The notes under the pieces are model-generated. The model was not told the DNA's origin. It searched no databases and was given only the letters and a program-made list of their open reading frames with translations. Below are positions 23,197-34,000 of a stretch of DNA of 64,000 nucleotides, piece by piece. The DNA comes from Citrobacter sp. FP75 (GTDB lineage Bacteria > Pseudomonadota > Gammaproteobacteria > Enterobacterales > Enterobacteriaceae): the NCBI RefSeq assembly GCF_018342065.1, contig NZ_JAFDOE010000002.1:709953-773952 (forward strand). Reading direction: 5' to 3'. How positions within the stretch are numbered: position 1 is the first letter of the stretch; each line of letters begins with the position of its first letter. Made by a program: the position numbers and the translations under genes.

Positions 23197-24387
23197 TTAC
23201 CGCTCGCGTAGCGCTTCTTTTGCGCGATTAAACGGTTTGATTAAATAGTCGACGATGGTTTTTTCACCTGTTTTTATATCCACTGTGGCAATCATGCCCG
23301 GAACGATGGAAAAATGACGTCCCAGTTTGTTCTGCAAATAGTCCTGATGGGTGCGGATAAAGACGCGGTAGTAGAATATTTCTGGCTTCACTTTGTCCTG
23401 AATGGTGTCCGGGGAGATGGTTTCGACCACGCCTTCCAGCCCGCCGTAGATGGCGTAGTCATAGGCGGTGATTTTCACCAGCGCCCGCTGTCCGGGGTGA
23501 ATAAAGGCGATATCGCGCGGTGACAAACGGGTTTCAATCAGCAGATGATCGTCCACCGGCACAATCTCCATCATCTCGCCGTTGGGTGGGATCACGCCGC
23601 CAATGGTGGTGACCTGGATGTTTTTCACTATGCCGCGCATCGGGGCGCGAACGGTCAGGCGGGTGACGGAATCCTCACGTCCTTTTAAAATGGCCGCCAG
23701 CATATCCACTTCGGCGTTGGCTTTCGACAGCGCTTCCCGCGCCTGCACGTAATATTGCGAGCGCAGGTCGGTGATTTTCAGCCCGAGGTCACTTTTTTGC
23801 CGCTGCAGGCGCAGCACTTCCACATGGCTGGCGGCACCGCTTTTCTCCAGCCGCTGGGTGATCGCCAGCTCTTTGTTCACAGATACCAGCGCATCCTGCA
23901 GTTCTACCATCGAGTCGGCGAGCTGCGCCCGACGGCTTTTATACAGTCGGGTCTCGGAGGCGATAAGGTCCGGCCAGGCTTTCAGCGCGTCGGGAAACGT
24001 CAGCGCCAGATCGTTGACTTCGGCGTTGAGTCGCGCGCTGGAGGCCAGCGAGGCGCGGTATCGGGCGGCGCTTTCACCGACGTTGGATTCCGAACGGGTC
24101 GGGTCGAGACGGGCCACGACTTGATTGGCCTGCACTTTGTCCCCTTCGCGTACCGTCAGTTCGGCGAGGATCCCGCCGTCAAGCGACTGCAGCACCTGTT
24201 CGCGAGAGCTGGGGATCACTTTGCCGTTGCCGGTGGAAACTTCATCCAGCTTGCCGAAGTATGCCCAGATGCCGAGGACGGCAAACAACAATGTACTGAG
24301 CAGGATAATGCGGCTTGCCCCGGAAAAGCGCTGCTCGCGGCGGATATCGAGGTCGTCCATGGCGGCATCATGCGGATTGGTTTTCAT
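23197..24387 (-). CDS. bapD: Type I secretion membrane-fusion protein (HlyD/BapD family)
   Basis: This periplasmic adaptor links the inner-membrane ABC exporter to the outer-membrane channel for export of the BapA adhesin. It has 396 residues. A cytoplasmic N-terminus is followed by one membrane helix (about residues 26-46, IILLSTLLFAVLGIWAYFG) and a lipoyl-like half motif (GGILAELTVREGDKVQANQVVARLDPTRSE). A long coiled coil covers about 95-240. The second lipoyl half and beta-barrel region includes VRAPMRGIVKNIQVTTIGGVI near residue 248. It overlaps the ABC gene by 20 bp, which implies coupled translation. It is the last gene of the locus, ending 73 bp upstream of the 5' end of ssrA. The symbol follows the Salmonella bapABCD naming. 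Confidence 0.92.
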   Translation of the reverse strand: MKTNPHDAAMDDLDIRREQRFSGASRIILLSTLLFAVLGIWAYFGKLDEVSTGNGKVIPSSREQVLQSLDGGILAELTVREGDKVQANQVVARLDPTRSESNVGESAARYRASLASSARLNAEVNDLALTFPDALKAWPDLIASETRLYKSRRAQLADSMVELQDALVSVNKELAITQRLEKSGAASHVEVLRLQRQKSDLGLKITDLRSQYYVQAREALSKANAEVDMLAAILKGREDSVTRLTVRAPMRGIVKNIQVTTIGGVIPPNGEMMEIVPVDDHLLIETRLSPRDIAFIHPGQRALVKITAYDYAIYGGLEGVVETISPDTIQDKVKPEIFYYRVFIRTHQDYLQNKLGRHFSIVPGMIATVDIKTGEKTIVDYLIKPFNRAKEALRER

Positions 24388-26554
24388 TTTTCCACTCCCG
24401 ACCGTGAGTTTGTGCAGGCGCCCGGCTTGCGTTCAGCGCCTGTGCTTTCGGGGCATCCATTACCAGCTGACCTTCTTTCAACACTACCACGCGCTCGACC
24501 AGCTCCAGTACCGGTACGCGATGGGTGGCGACGATCAGCGTGCGGTTGCCGAGCCACTGGTTCAGTCGCTGAATAAACTCCCGTTCGGTATGTTCGTCCA
24601 GCGAAGCACTTGGTTCGTCGAGCAGCACAATATTGGGCGAACGCAGCAGCATTCTTGCCAGCAGAATAGACTGCCGCTGTCCGCCGGAGAGGCCGTTGCC
24701 GCCCTCCATAATCGGGTGTCCCAGCCCTTTGGCGAGCTGTTTAACAAAGGTGGCTGCGCCGCTGACCTCCAGCGCGTCGAATATCTGTACATCGCTGGCA
24801 TGCGGTGCACCGAGAGTCAGGTTCTCACGCAGGGTGCCAAAAAAAAGTCGCGCATTTTGGCTGAGAAAGCCGATGTTGCGGCGTAAATCGGCCATATCGA
24901 TTTGCGCCAGGCTCAGGTTATCGAGCCGAACGTCGCCCTGAATAAGCTCCACGCCGCCGGCCATCGCCTGTAGCAGGGTGGATTTCCCCGCGCCGTTACG
25001 TCCGAGGATGGCGATGCGTTCTCCTGGCATGACCTCCAGGCGAGAGATGCGCAGCGGCACCCGCTGGTCGTCGCTGTGGTAGCGAAAGTGAGCGTTCTCA
25101 AACAGATAATGCCCACGAAAGATCTCCTGATGTACCCGATTCTCATCGTGCTGGGTTTCAGTAGGGAGCTGCATAATGCTGTCCAGCCCCATCTTCGCCG
25201 CCTTGACCTGCTGCCAGCGGGCCAGCACGCCGCACAGATTCGCCATCGGGGCGATCATTCTTGAACCGAGCATTGAGGCTGCCACGACCGCCCCGGTGGT
25301 CATGGTGCCTTCGATGACCATCGGCGCACCGAACATAATGATCGCGGCGTAGACCAAGCTTTGCACCGACATGCCCCAGCCAATCAGCCCCTGAGTCAGC
25401 TTGCGGGTACGCAGCCCGGACTCGCCGGTAATGCGGATGTAGCTGTTCCACTGCTGCAAAAAGCGGTTCTCCGCCTGCATCAGCTTGATGTCTTCGAGGC
25501 CCTGAACGCTCTCGACCAGTACCGCATTACGCAGCGTGGACTCGTGCGCCGCCTGATTAGCGAGCACCGCCAGCTTTTTTTGTAGCAGCAGTCCTGGCAG
25601 GATCATCAATATCGCGGCGACGGGTGCAATCCACGCCAGCGGCGGAGCGATGCAGGCCAGTACAATGATAAACAGAAAGAAAAAAGGCAGATCGACGATG
25701 GTCGACATGGTCGAGGAGGTGATCATCTCACGCACTTGCTCCAGCTCGCGGAGCTGGGAGATAAAGCTTCCGGTGGAGCGGGGGACGGCACTGTTACGCA
25801 GGCGCAGGGCGTGGCTGAACACGCGGTCGGAAATGCGCATGTCGGCACGTTTGCCGAGCACATCCATGATATGGGTGCGCGCTTCGCGCAGTAAAAAACC
25901 GAACAGCACCGCCACCAGTACCCCGGTCGAGAGGACATACAGCGTGGGGTAAGACTGGGCTGGGATCACCCGGTCGTAAACCTGCATCGAGAAGATAATC
26001 CCGGCGAGCGACAGGACGTTAATCAGGAATGCGGCGATCATCACCGGCAGGTAAGGCCGGATGTCCTGTAGTACCAGTTCGCGCATCCAGTCGGGCTTAA
26101 AGCGCGAAATATAGCGGTCAACCCGACTGTCTTTGAGCGCTGACAGTGGGCGCAGCGCGATGATGGCGTGGATCTCCGGCAGCAGCTCCGCAAGCGCCAG
26201 CCGGTTGCGCTGTCCTTCCTCGGCGATGATAAACACATCCAGCGCATCTTCACCGTTGAAGTGCTCTATCACCATAATTTGGCCGTCGCGCAGTTCCGCC
26301 ACCACCGGTAAGCGCCACTGGCTGAACGCCTGCTTCGCTGTATCCAGCACATGAAACGACAGCCCCGCCTGGCGCGCAAGCTGCGTCAGCGCAAGGGTTT
26401 TGTTTTTCCCGTCAAACCACGGGGCGTTGGCCTGAATTGCGCCGGGTGAGCAGGTAACACGATAGTGGCTGGCAATGTGGGTAATGGCCTGCGCCCACTG
26501 GCTCAGAGCGGGCTCGCTAATCATCTCTTCAGCAACAGGCTCGACGCGGCTCAT
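24368..26554 (-). CDS. bapC: Type I secretion ABC transporter (LapB/BapC family)
   Basis: This inner-membrane exporter drives ATP-dependent secretion of the adhesin. The 728-residue protein has three parts. Residues 1-150 are a C39-like domain without the catalytic Cys, as in exporters of large adhesins whose signal is C-terminal. Residues 160-460 form the six-helix membrane domain. The ATPase follows from about 490, with Walker A GRNGAGKST near 515-525, signature LSGGQRQ near 621 and Walker B IVLLDEPSASLD near 640. All catalytic motifs are intact. It overlaps bapD by 20 bp and the outer-membrane gene by 4 bp. Ortholog names are from the Salmonella bap locus; LapB is the Pseudomonas counterpart. 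Confidence 0.94.
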   Translation of the reverse strand: MSRVEPVAEEMISEPALSQWAQAITHIASHYRVTCSPGAIQANAPWFDGKNKTLALTQLARQAGLSFHVLDTAKQAFSQWRLPVVAELRDGQIMVIEHFNGEDALDVFIIAEEGQRNRLALAELLPEIHAIIALRPLSALKDSRVDRYISRFKPDWMRELVLQDIRPYLPVMIAAFLINVLSLAGIIFSMQVYDRVIPAQSYPTLYVLSTGVLVAVLFGFLLREARTHIMDVLGKRADMRISDRVFSHALRLRNSAVPRSTGSFISQLRELEQVREMITSSTMSTIVDLPFFFLFIIVLACIAPPLAWIAPVAAILMILPGLLLQKKLAVLANQAAHESTLRNAVLVESVQGLEDIKLMQAENRFLQQWNSYIRITGESGLRTRKLTQGLIGWGMSVQSLVYAAIIMFGAPMVIEGTMTTGAVVAASMLGSRMIAPMANLCGVLARWQQVKAAKMGLDSIMQLPTETQHDENRVHQEIFRGHYLFENAHFRYHSDDQRVPLRISRLEVMPGERIAILGRNGAGKSTLLQAMAGGVELIQGDVRLDNLSLAQIDMADLRRNIGFLSQNARLFFGTLRENLTLGAPHASDVQIFDALEVSGAATFVKQLAKGLGHPIMEGGNGLSGGQRQSILLARMLLRSPNIVLLDEPSASLDEHTEREFIQRLNQWLGNRTLIVATHRVPVLELVERVVVLKEGQLVMDAPKAQALNASRAPAQTHGREWKNENQSA

Positions 26555-27960
26555 AGCTGGATCTCCACCGACTGGATGCTGCGATTGTTGAGGGCGAACG
26601 CCTGGCGCAGCGCGCCAGTATTGTAGAGGCAGTTCAGCTGGAGTTGACGAAGCTGGCTTTGGGTCTGCAGTTCGGCGAAACGGGCCTGGTACACCTCCTG
26701 CTCGGCGTTAAGTACGTCGAGCAGCGGACGAGAACCGAGATCCAGATATTGCTGCTGATACAGCTCGCGCGTTTGTTCACTCAGCCGTTGTTGGCGGCGG
26801 AGGATCTGCAGGGCGGTGGCAAGGCTCATCGCCTGGCTGCGGGATTCGAGCAATTTCTGGCGCACGTCGAGCCGGGTGCGCTGGATGGAATACTGCGCCG
26901 AGTCTACCGCATGGCCGGCGGCGTTGCGGCGGGCGGTGAGTCCGCCTCCCTGGTACAGCGGCATCTCCACTTTTACCCATGTGGAGTACTGCGTTTTGTC
27001 GAGCACCTCATGGCTGGGATATTTGTCATTGAGATAGTGCTGCACGGAAGGTTCGAGCGAGATGGTCGGCGTCATCTGCGCGTTGGCGTAATCGAGGTTT
27101 GCCTGCGCGACATTGGCCTGCGCCCAGGCCGCCAGCACCGCGGGAACCAGCCTGTCGTCAGGTTTGGCTACGTCGCAACTGCTGTCCAGTTTTACCGGGA
27201 ATTCATTGCTGATGCCGTTGAGCGAGTTCCAGCCAAGAAAGCTCATCAGCGTCGCCTTGCTACTATCGAGATTCGCCTGATACTGCGCCAACTGTGAACG
27301 GGCGGACTCGATACGTGCATCGGTTTGCACTACGTCTGACAACGAGGTCGCCCCTTCATCGTTGCGTTGCCGGGTCAGCCTGCCAATACCGTTCAGGGCG
27401 GAGACCTGTGATTCGGCGGCATCGACCATTTGTTGCCATGACTGAACCTGCACAATGGCATTGGCGGTTTCGTGGGCGACGGTATCAATGCTGAGTAATA
27501 CGTTAGCCTGCTGCTGTGCGGCACCCGCAGTTTCGGCGCGCACCTGGCTGGCGACTTTGCCAAAGTCATACAGCATTTGCGACACCGAGATCACCAGCGA
27601 CGGACTGAAGCCATGATCGTTATAGGTATTGCTGTAGCCGTTGTTCATCCCGGCGGTGACCTGCGGGTAATATTTCGATTTTGCCACGTCGATCTGCTCA
27701 TTTTGCGAGAGCAGTTTGCCGATAGATTCACGGATCGCCGGATGCCAGCTCACGGCGCGGCTTACCGCATCGTTCAGTGTCAGGTTGCCGGGCGCGGCGG
27801 CGCTCAGCGGCAGATCGGCCACCGAACCATCCAGAGAGGGGAGCATCTGACTGGTTGCCAGCCCTTCCGGCGTGATGATTTGCGGTGCATCTTCGGCATT
27901 AACCCGCACCGAACAGAGCGTTAATGCCAGCAGTAAAGCGACAGGGGTGACATTTCTCAT
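26551..27960 (-). CDS. bapB: Type I secretion outer-membrane channel (TolC/LapE/BapB family)
   Basis: This is the outer-membrane channel of the adhesin exporter. The 469-residue precursor begins with a signal peptide (residues 1-22, cleavage predicted after VNA). Two copies of the TolC outer-membrane efflux repeat follow, one starting at LTLNDAVSRAVSWHPAIRES near residue 60 and the other around residue 270. Long alpha-barrel helices and the SGGGLTARRN-type loop (YQGGGLTARRNAAG) are typical. It lies 93 bp downstream of the adhesin gene, with no clear terminator between them, and overlaps the ABC gene by 4 bp. The four genes probably form one operon in which the secretion parts follow the adhesin. 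Confidence 0.93.
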   Translation of the reverse strand: MRNVTPVALLLALTLCSVRVNAEDAPQIITPEGLATSQMLPSLDGSVADLPLSAAAPGNLTLNDAVSRAVSWHPAIRESIGKLLSQNEQIDVAKSKYYPQVTAGMNNGYSNTYNDHGFSPSLVISVSQMLYDFGKVASQVRAETAGAAQQQANVLLSIDTVAHETANAIVQVQSWQQMVDAAESQVSALNGIGRLTRQRNDEGATSLSDVVQTDARIESARSQLAQYQANLDSSKATLMSFLGWNSLNGISNEFPVKLDSSCDVAKPDDRLVPAVLAAWAQANVAQANLDYANAQMTPTISLEPSVQHYLNDKYPSHEVLDKTQYSTWVKVEMPLYQGGGLTARRNAAGHAVDSAQYSIQRTRLDVRQKLLESRSQAMSLATALQILRRQQRLSEQTRELYQQQYLDLGSRPLLDVLNAEQEVYQARFAELQTQSQLRQLQLNCLYNTGALRQAFALNNRSIQSVEIQL

Positions 27961-28053
27961 CGTTTATCCCTTACAAAATACGGCCGTGACGACTGTTATT
28001 GCCCCGGACGTCATAGCATCCGGGGCTGTAGTTATGGAGTTTTGGTACAAACG

Positions 28054-31000
28054 TCAGGTCACAATATGATTTTGTTGAACCAGCTCATCGAGCGTGGTGT
28101 GTACGTTCTCCAAAGTCACGAGACTGGTTGATTGATAAGTGGTACCCGTACCGTCGCGGTCGATAGAAACCACGGTGTTGCTACCGTTGGTGGCAACGGT
28201 GAGATAATTGCCGAGCGTGGCGTTTTGCCCGTTCCAGCCCACCAGCAGATCGCCGATATCGATTTTATCTCCCTGTGCCAGTGAGAAGTTGGTCCAGGTG
28301 TCCGCTGTCCCGTTGCCGCCGGTGGCGTCGTTGGCGCTGAGCAGGTGATAAATCAGCGTATCGCCATACACGCTGCCGATGAGGCGATCGGCATCAACGG
28401 TGCTCACGACCTGCGGGTTCATGTCGATGGTCAGCGTGGCGCTATCGGTATGGCCTTTCTGGTCATTAAGGGTGTAGGTGAATGTCTCTTTGGTTTTGAT
28501 GGACTCCAGTGAAACATCGCTGTTGAGGGCATAGGTGTAATGCCCGTCAATGCCGATCGTCAGCTTGCCATACAATCCATTAATGGTGGCGCTGGCAGTG
28601 CTGCTGCCCAGCGGATCCAGCGTGGCAGAGCCACCCGCGCCGTTCACCGTCAGCAGGGTATGCACGCTGGCAATATGGTCTCCGTCATAGATGTTGCCAG
28701 TGACGCTATTCGTGCCAGCGGTTTCGAAGTTATCGAGATCGACTATCGCCCCTTTCACGCTAGGGGTAATGGTGATGGTACCGAGCCCAAGAGCACCGGC
28801 GTTACCGGTGTAATCGAGGCGATAATTACCGGCGTGCAGCACCAGTCCGTTCAGGGCGATATCAAGATTGCCGCCAATCAGTAATCCGCCGTTGAATGAA
28901 TCACCGGCAACTTTAACGCCTTTGCTGTCGTACAGCGCCCAGGTCACGTTCAACCCGCCCAGCGTCAGTAAAGATGCCACGTTGAAATGCAGCACCACGT
29001 TTTGTACGGCTGTACCCGCAGCAACTTCAACGATGCCGCTGCCACTTTTTGAGCTGGGTCCCAGCACTGTGGTCCAACTGGCAGAGCCGACGCTGGTGTC
29101 ACTAAAGGGTTGAGAAGTATCCTGCAGCGTGGTGACCGCCATCTGGCTGCTGGTATCGTTCACGGCGTCAAGCGCTTGCGGGGTTGCCTTGATGTTCAGC
29201 GATGCGCTGCCGATATCCCCGTTTGGCGCCTTGACCGTGTAGACAAAGCTGTCCGGGGTATTAATGCTGTCTGCCCCCAGTCCGCTTTTCAGCGTATAGG
29301 TGTAGTTACCCTTCGCATCAATAGTCAGCGTGCCGTACTGCCCAACAATGCTGGTGGTGCCTGTCCCACTGACCGCGACGCCGTTCACTTCGGTGATGAG
29401 CGTATTAGCAGGAGCAGAATCATTGGCCAGAATGTTACCGTTGGTGGATGCGCTCAGGCTGTCTACCGCATAGGTGTGATCGGCCTGAATATTCAGGGTG
29501 TAGCCGGTCAGCAGCGCCAGACCACCGGAGGCGTTAAGTAAGAACAGGTAGTCTCCGCCCGGCAGCGTGATGGTATACGCCGTTGAGCTTCCGCCGAGTA
29601 ACGCGGTGACCCAGTTCGGTTTCACCCGGTATTGCTCATACTGCTGAATGGCGTCATTGAAGCGGTAGACATAGAGATCGAAACCGCCAAGCGTAACGCC
29701 GAGAACGTTAGCCTGAACGGTCAACGTACGGGTTGCGCCGTCATCAACGTTGAATTTGATCGGGCTGGTCAAACCGTTTACCAGACTAACGTCCAGGACA
29801 TTACCCAGACCGATATTGGCGAGCGTGAAGCCGGTTTGCTGTGACGGCCCGTGATCGACTGCGCTGACCTGCGTCCCGTAAGTGAGCGTAGCAACATCGT
29901 CTGCCGCCGTTACCGTGCTGGTTGTTGGGGTCTGGCCCAGCGTCACCACCAGTTTTGCCGATGAGTGGTCACTGCCATGCGTCAGCGTATAGGTGAAGCT
30001 TTCGGAACGCCCATACACCGATGTCGAGGTATTCGTGAGGGTGTAGGTATAGCTGCCGTCCTGGTTAATATGCAGGATGCCGTATTTGCCCTGAATATCC
30101 GCTCCGCCCGCCGGGATGTTCACTGTATTGCCGTTGCCATCGGTAATCGACGTCACCCGCGTGCCGGAAGGGGCGTTATCCTGCCCGTTGGTGGGGTCGG
30201 TATCCGTGATGATGTTACCGGATCCCGTCAGGCCGCCGGTAATGGTTCCGGCGCTGGTTTTGACCACCGCTACGTCCAGGCTGGTGAAGGCGCCGGTTGC
30301 CAGCAGGCTGGTGTTGTAGCTGACCACGCGGTAGTCCCCGCCGGTGAGCTTGTCATAGTTGAGCGTCACGCCGGAGGCGCTGAGCGTCAACAGATCGGCA
30401 AAATCGGCTTTACCGGTATCGACCACCGTCACCCAGGCGTTGAGCGTAGTGTCAAAGCGCTGGATAACAATCTCCATGGTGCTCAGTAGCGACAGCACAA
30501 TGCCTGTTGCCGCCGCATTGATGGTGATGGAGCCGCTGCCGCCAGAGGCAATGCTGAAATTGACGGATGCCGTATCGTTCCCCAGCACGTTGGCCACATT
30601 ACCCAGCGCGTTAACCAGCAGGAAGCCATAATCGCTTTTGTGCTCGTTAGTGACCGTGACGTCGGTTTGTAATGCCAGACTGGCGACGTTGTCTTCGGCC
30701 AGCAGCGGCAATACCGGTGCGATAATGCTGGTCGGCAATGAAGTGTTACCCGCCGCATCGGTCGCGGTGGCGGACAGCGATTGGCCTTCAATCTGGCGTA
30801 CCGGCAGGGTGACGCTGTAAACACCGCTGCTGTTGGCGATAGCCGTTACGCTGCCGCCGCCGGGCAGGGAGATAGTGACCGTGCTTCCCGCTTCGGCGAC
30901 GCCGCTGACGGTACCGCCATCGGCGCTGATCAGTATCGTTGGCGCGGTCGGTGGCGTGGTATCCACAATCACGCTGAACGAACCGGACAATCCGCTTGCG

Positions 31001-34000
31001 CCGTTGGCGTTTGTTGCCGTGGCGGTAAACGCGTGGTTACCTTCACTGAGCGCGCCGGATGGGGTAAAGCTCCAGAGTCCGTTACCGTCGGCGGTCGTGC
31101 TGCCCATGAGTACGCCATTGTTGTACAGATTGATGATGGCGTTAGCCTGCGCCGTTCCGCTGAGCGTAGGCAGGGTATCATTGGTGGTTTTACCGGCAGC
31201 GACCGGCCCCGTGATCGTGCCGACGTCATCGAACACGCTGGCAATAACCGGCGCAGGCGGTACGCCGGTAAACGGTGCCAGCACGTTACCTGGGGTACCG
31301 ATGTTACCTGCGGCATCCTGTGCGCTCACCAGCAGCGTTTGCCCACTGATTTGCGGTGGGTTTAGCGTGAAAGTGAAATTACCGGAGCCGTTGGCGGTTG
31401 CCGTACCGATCACCGTTCCGCCGCTGGAGGTAATAATGACCGTGCTGTTTGGCTCGGCAACGCCGGTAAGCGTGGTGCCGTTGGCGTTGACCGCCAGCCC
31501 GGTTGGGATGCCCGGGGCGACGGTATCGACCACAATTGCGGTGGCAGACGACATGCCGCTGGTATTCCCCGCAGTGTCCGTTGCGGTGATAGTAAACGAG
31601 TGGGTACCTTGTGCCAGCGCGGTGGCCGGGGTATAGCTCCAGTTGCCGCTACCGTCCGCCGTCACGCTGGTGACAAAGGTGCCATTATCATAAATATCGA
31701 CCCGCGCGTTGGCCTCGGTGGTACCGTTTAACGTTGGGCGTGCGTCATTGGTAGGCTGATTACTGCCAATCGCCCCAGTGTTTGGCCCAACATCGTCAAT
31801 AATGCTGCTGATTGATGGCTGTGTTGGTGCCGTGGTGTCGACCACCACGTTAAAGCCTGCCGTCGCACCGCTGGTATTGCCCGCCGCGTCGGTGGCGGTG
31901 ATGGTGAAGGTGTGTGTGCCATTTACCAGCGGCGTGGTGGGTGTAAACGACCAGCTGTTATTGCTTTGTACCAGCGCCGTACCCAGCAGGGTGCTTCCGT
32001 CATAGATACTGACGGTGCTGCCTGCCTCGGCGGTACCATTCAGCGTCGGGCGTGCATCGTTGGTCAGTTGCCCGTTGCTGAGCGCCGCATTGAACACGCC
32101 GCCTGCGACGTCATCTATCACTGAGACCAGCAGCGGGACGGAAGGCGCAATGGTGTCGACATTAATAGTAAACCCGCCTGAGATGGGGCTTACGTTCCCG
32201 GCGGCATCGGTAGCGATAGCGGTAAACACGTGCTGGCCGTTGCCCAGCGTGGCAGGCAGATACTCCCAGGTGCCGTCTACCGCCGCAGTCACCGTCGCCA
32301 GCAGCGTGCCATTATCGTAGATGGCTACCCGGGCACCGGCTTCCGCCGAGCCGTTGAGTACGGGACGGGTGTCATTAGTGTAAGCGCCGTTCGATAGCGT
32401 TCCGGTACCCGGCAGTACGTCATCAAAAGCCTGGATAATCGTTGGTGCAAGCGGGGCCACGGTATCAACAACGATGTTAAATCCAGCGGACGTTGGGCTA
32501 ACATTTCCGGCTGCGTCGGTTGCTGTCACCGTCAGCGTGTGGTTGCCGTTGCCAAGAGCCGTTCCCGGCGTGAAATTCCATGCTCCTCCTCCGTCTGCCG
32601 GAACGGTGCCGATCAGCGTGCCGTTGTCGTATATTTTAACCGTTGAATTGGCCTCCGCCGTGCCGCTAAGCGTAGGGAGTGCATCGTTTGTCGCCTGGCC
32701 GTTGTTCAGATTTCCGGTCAGTGGGCCGACATCATCAACAACCTGGGTAATAGCCGGTGCTGTCGGTGCCAGCGTATCGACAGTGTAGGTAAAGCCGCCT
32801 GAAGGCAGACTGGTATTGCCTGCGCTATCTGTCGCCGTGACGGTCAGAGTATGCAGGCCGTTACCTAACGCCGTTGAGGGCGTAAAACTCCAGGTTCCAC
32901 CCGCGCCGACGATGGTGGTGCCAATGGGTTGACCATCACTCAGGACAGTAATGGTCGCGCCAACTTCACCCGTACCGCTGAGCGCCGGGCGACTTTCGTT
33001 ACTGATTTGCCCGTTGGCGATAGGCCCGGTTGTCGGGGCTGTGTTGTCCTGAACGGTCAGAATTACCGGTGCTGATGGGGCAATCGAATCGACCAAAACG
33101 GTGAACGAGGCGGAAGCGCCGCTGGTGTTGCCTGCCGCATCTGTCGCGGTCACGGTAAAGATATTTTCGCCTTGCCCCAGCGCGTTTGTTGGGGTGAAGC
33201 TCCAGCTACCGGAGCCATCCGCATTAGTGGTGCCGATGATCGTACCGTTACTGCGAATGGTGACAATGGCATTAGGTTCGGTCGTGCCATTCAGTGTGGG
33301 TTGGGCATCATTGGTCAGTTGGCCGTTGGTCAACAACGTGCTTCCCGGCTGATCGTCGATGACTGACACAATAGTTGGTACTGCTGGCGGAAGTGTGTCG
33401 ACCAACAGCGAGAACGGCGCAGTGGCCGGGCTGACGTTGCCAGCAGCGTCCGTGACCGTGGCGGTCAACGCGTGATTGCCCTCGCCGAGCGCCGGAGAAG
33501 GCGTAAAGCTCCAGTTGCCGCTTCCATCGCTGGTGGTGGTGCCAATCACCGTGCCGTTATCACGGATGGTGACTACGCTATTGGCTTCGGTGGTACCTGC
33601 CAGGGTTGGCGTATTATCGTTGGTTGTCTGCCCGGAAATGAGCGTGGTCGTTACACCCACATCGTTGGTTACCGACACAATGACCGGCGCTGAAGGCAGG
33701 CTCGTATCAACCGTTATCGGGTAGGGGGCAGAGGCGACACCCAGGTTCCCGGCGGCGTCGGTGGCGCGTACGGTGAAGATGTGAGGGCCGTCATTCAGGG
33801 CGTTCTGCGGGGTAAAGCTCCAGTTTCCGCTGCTGTTAACGGTTGTGGTACCGATGGATACGCCACCGTCATAAACTGTAATAGTCGCGCCAATTTCGCC
33901 AGTACCACTCAACGTTGGACGCGTATCGTTAGTGCTTTGTCCACTGCCGACGTTGCCCGTTACCGGGGCTACGTCATCAGTAACGGCGGTGATGCTCGGC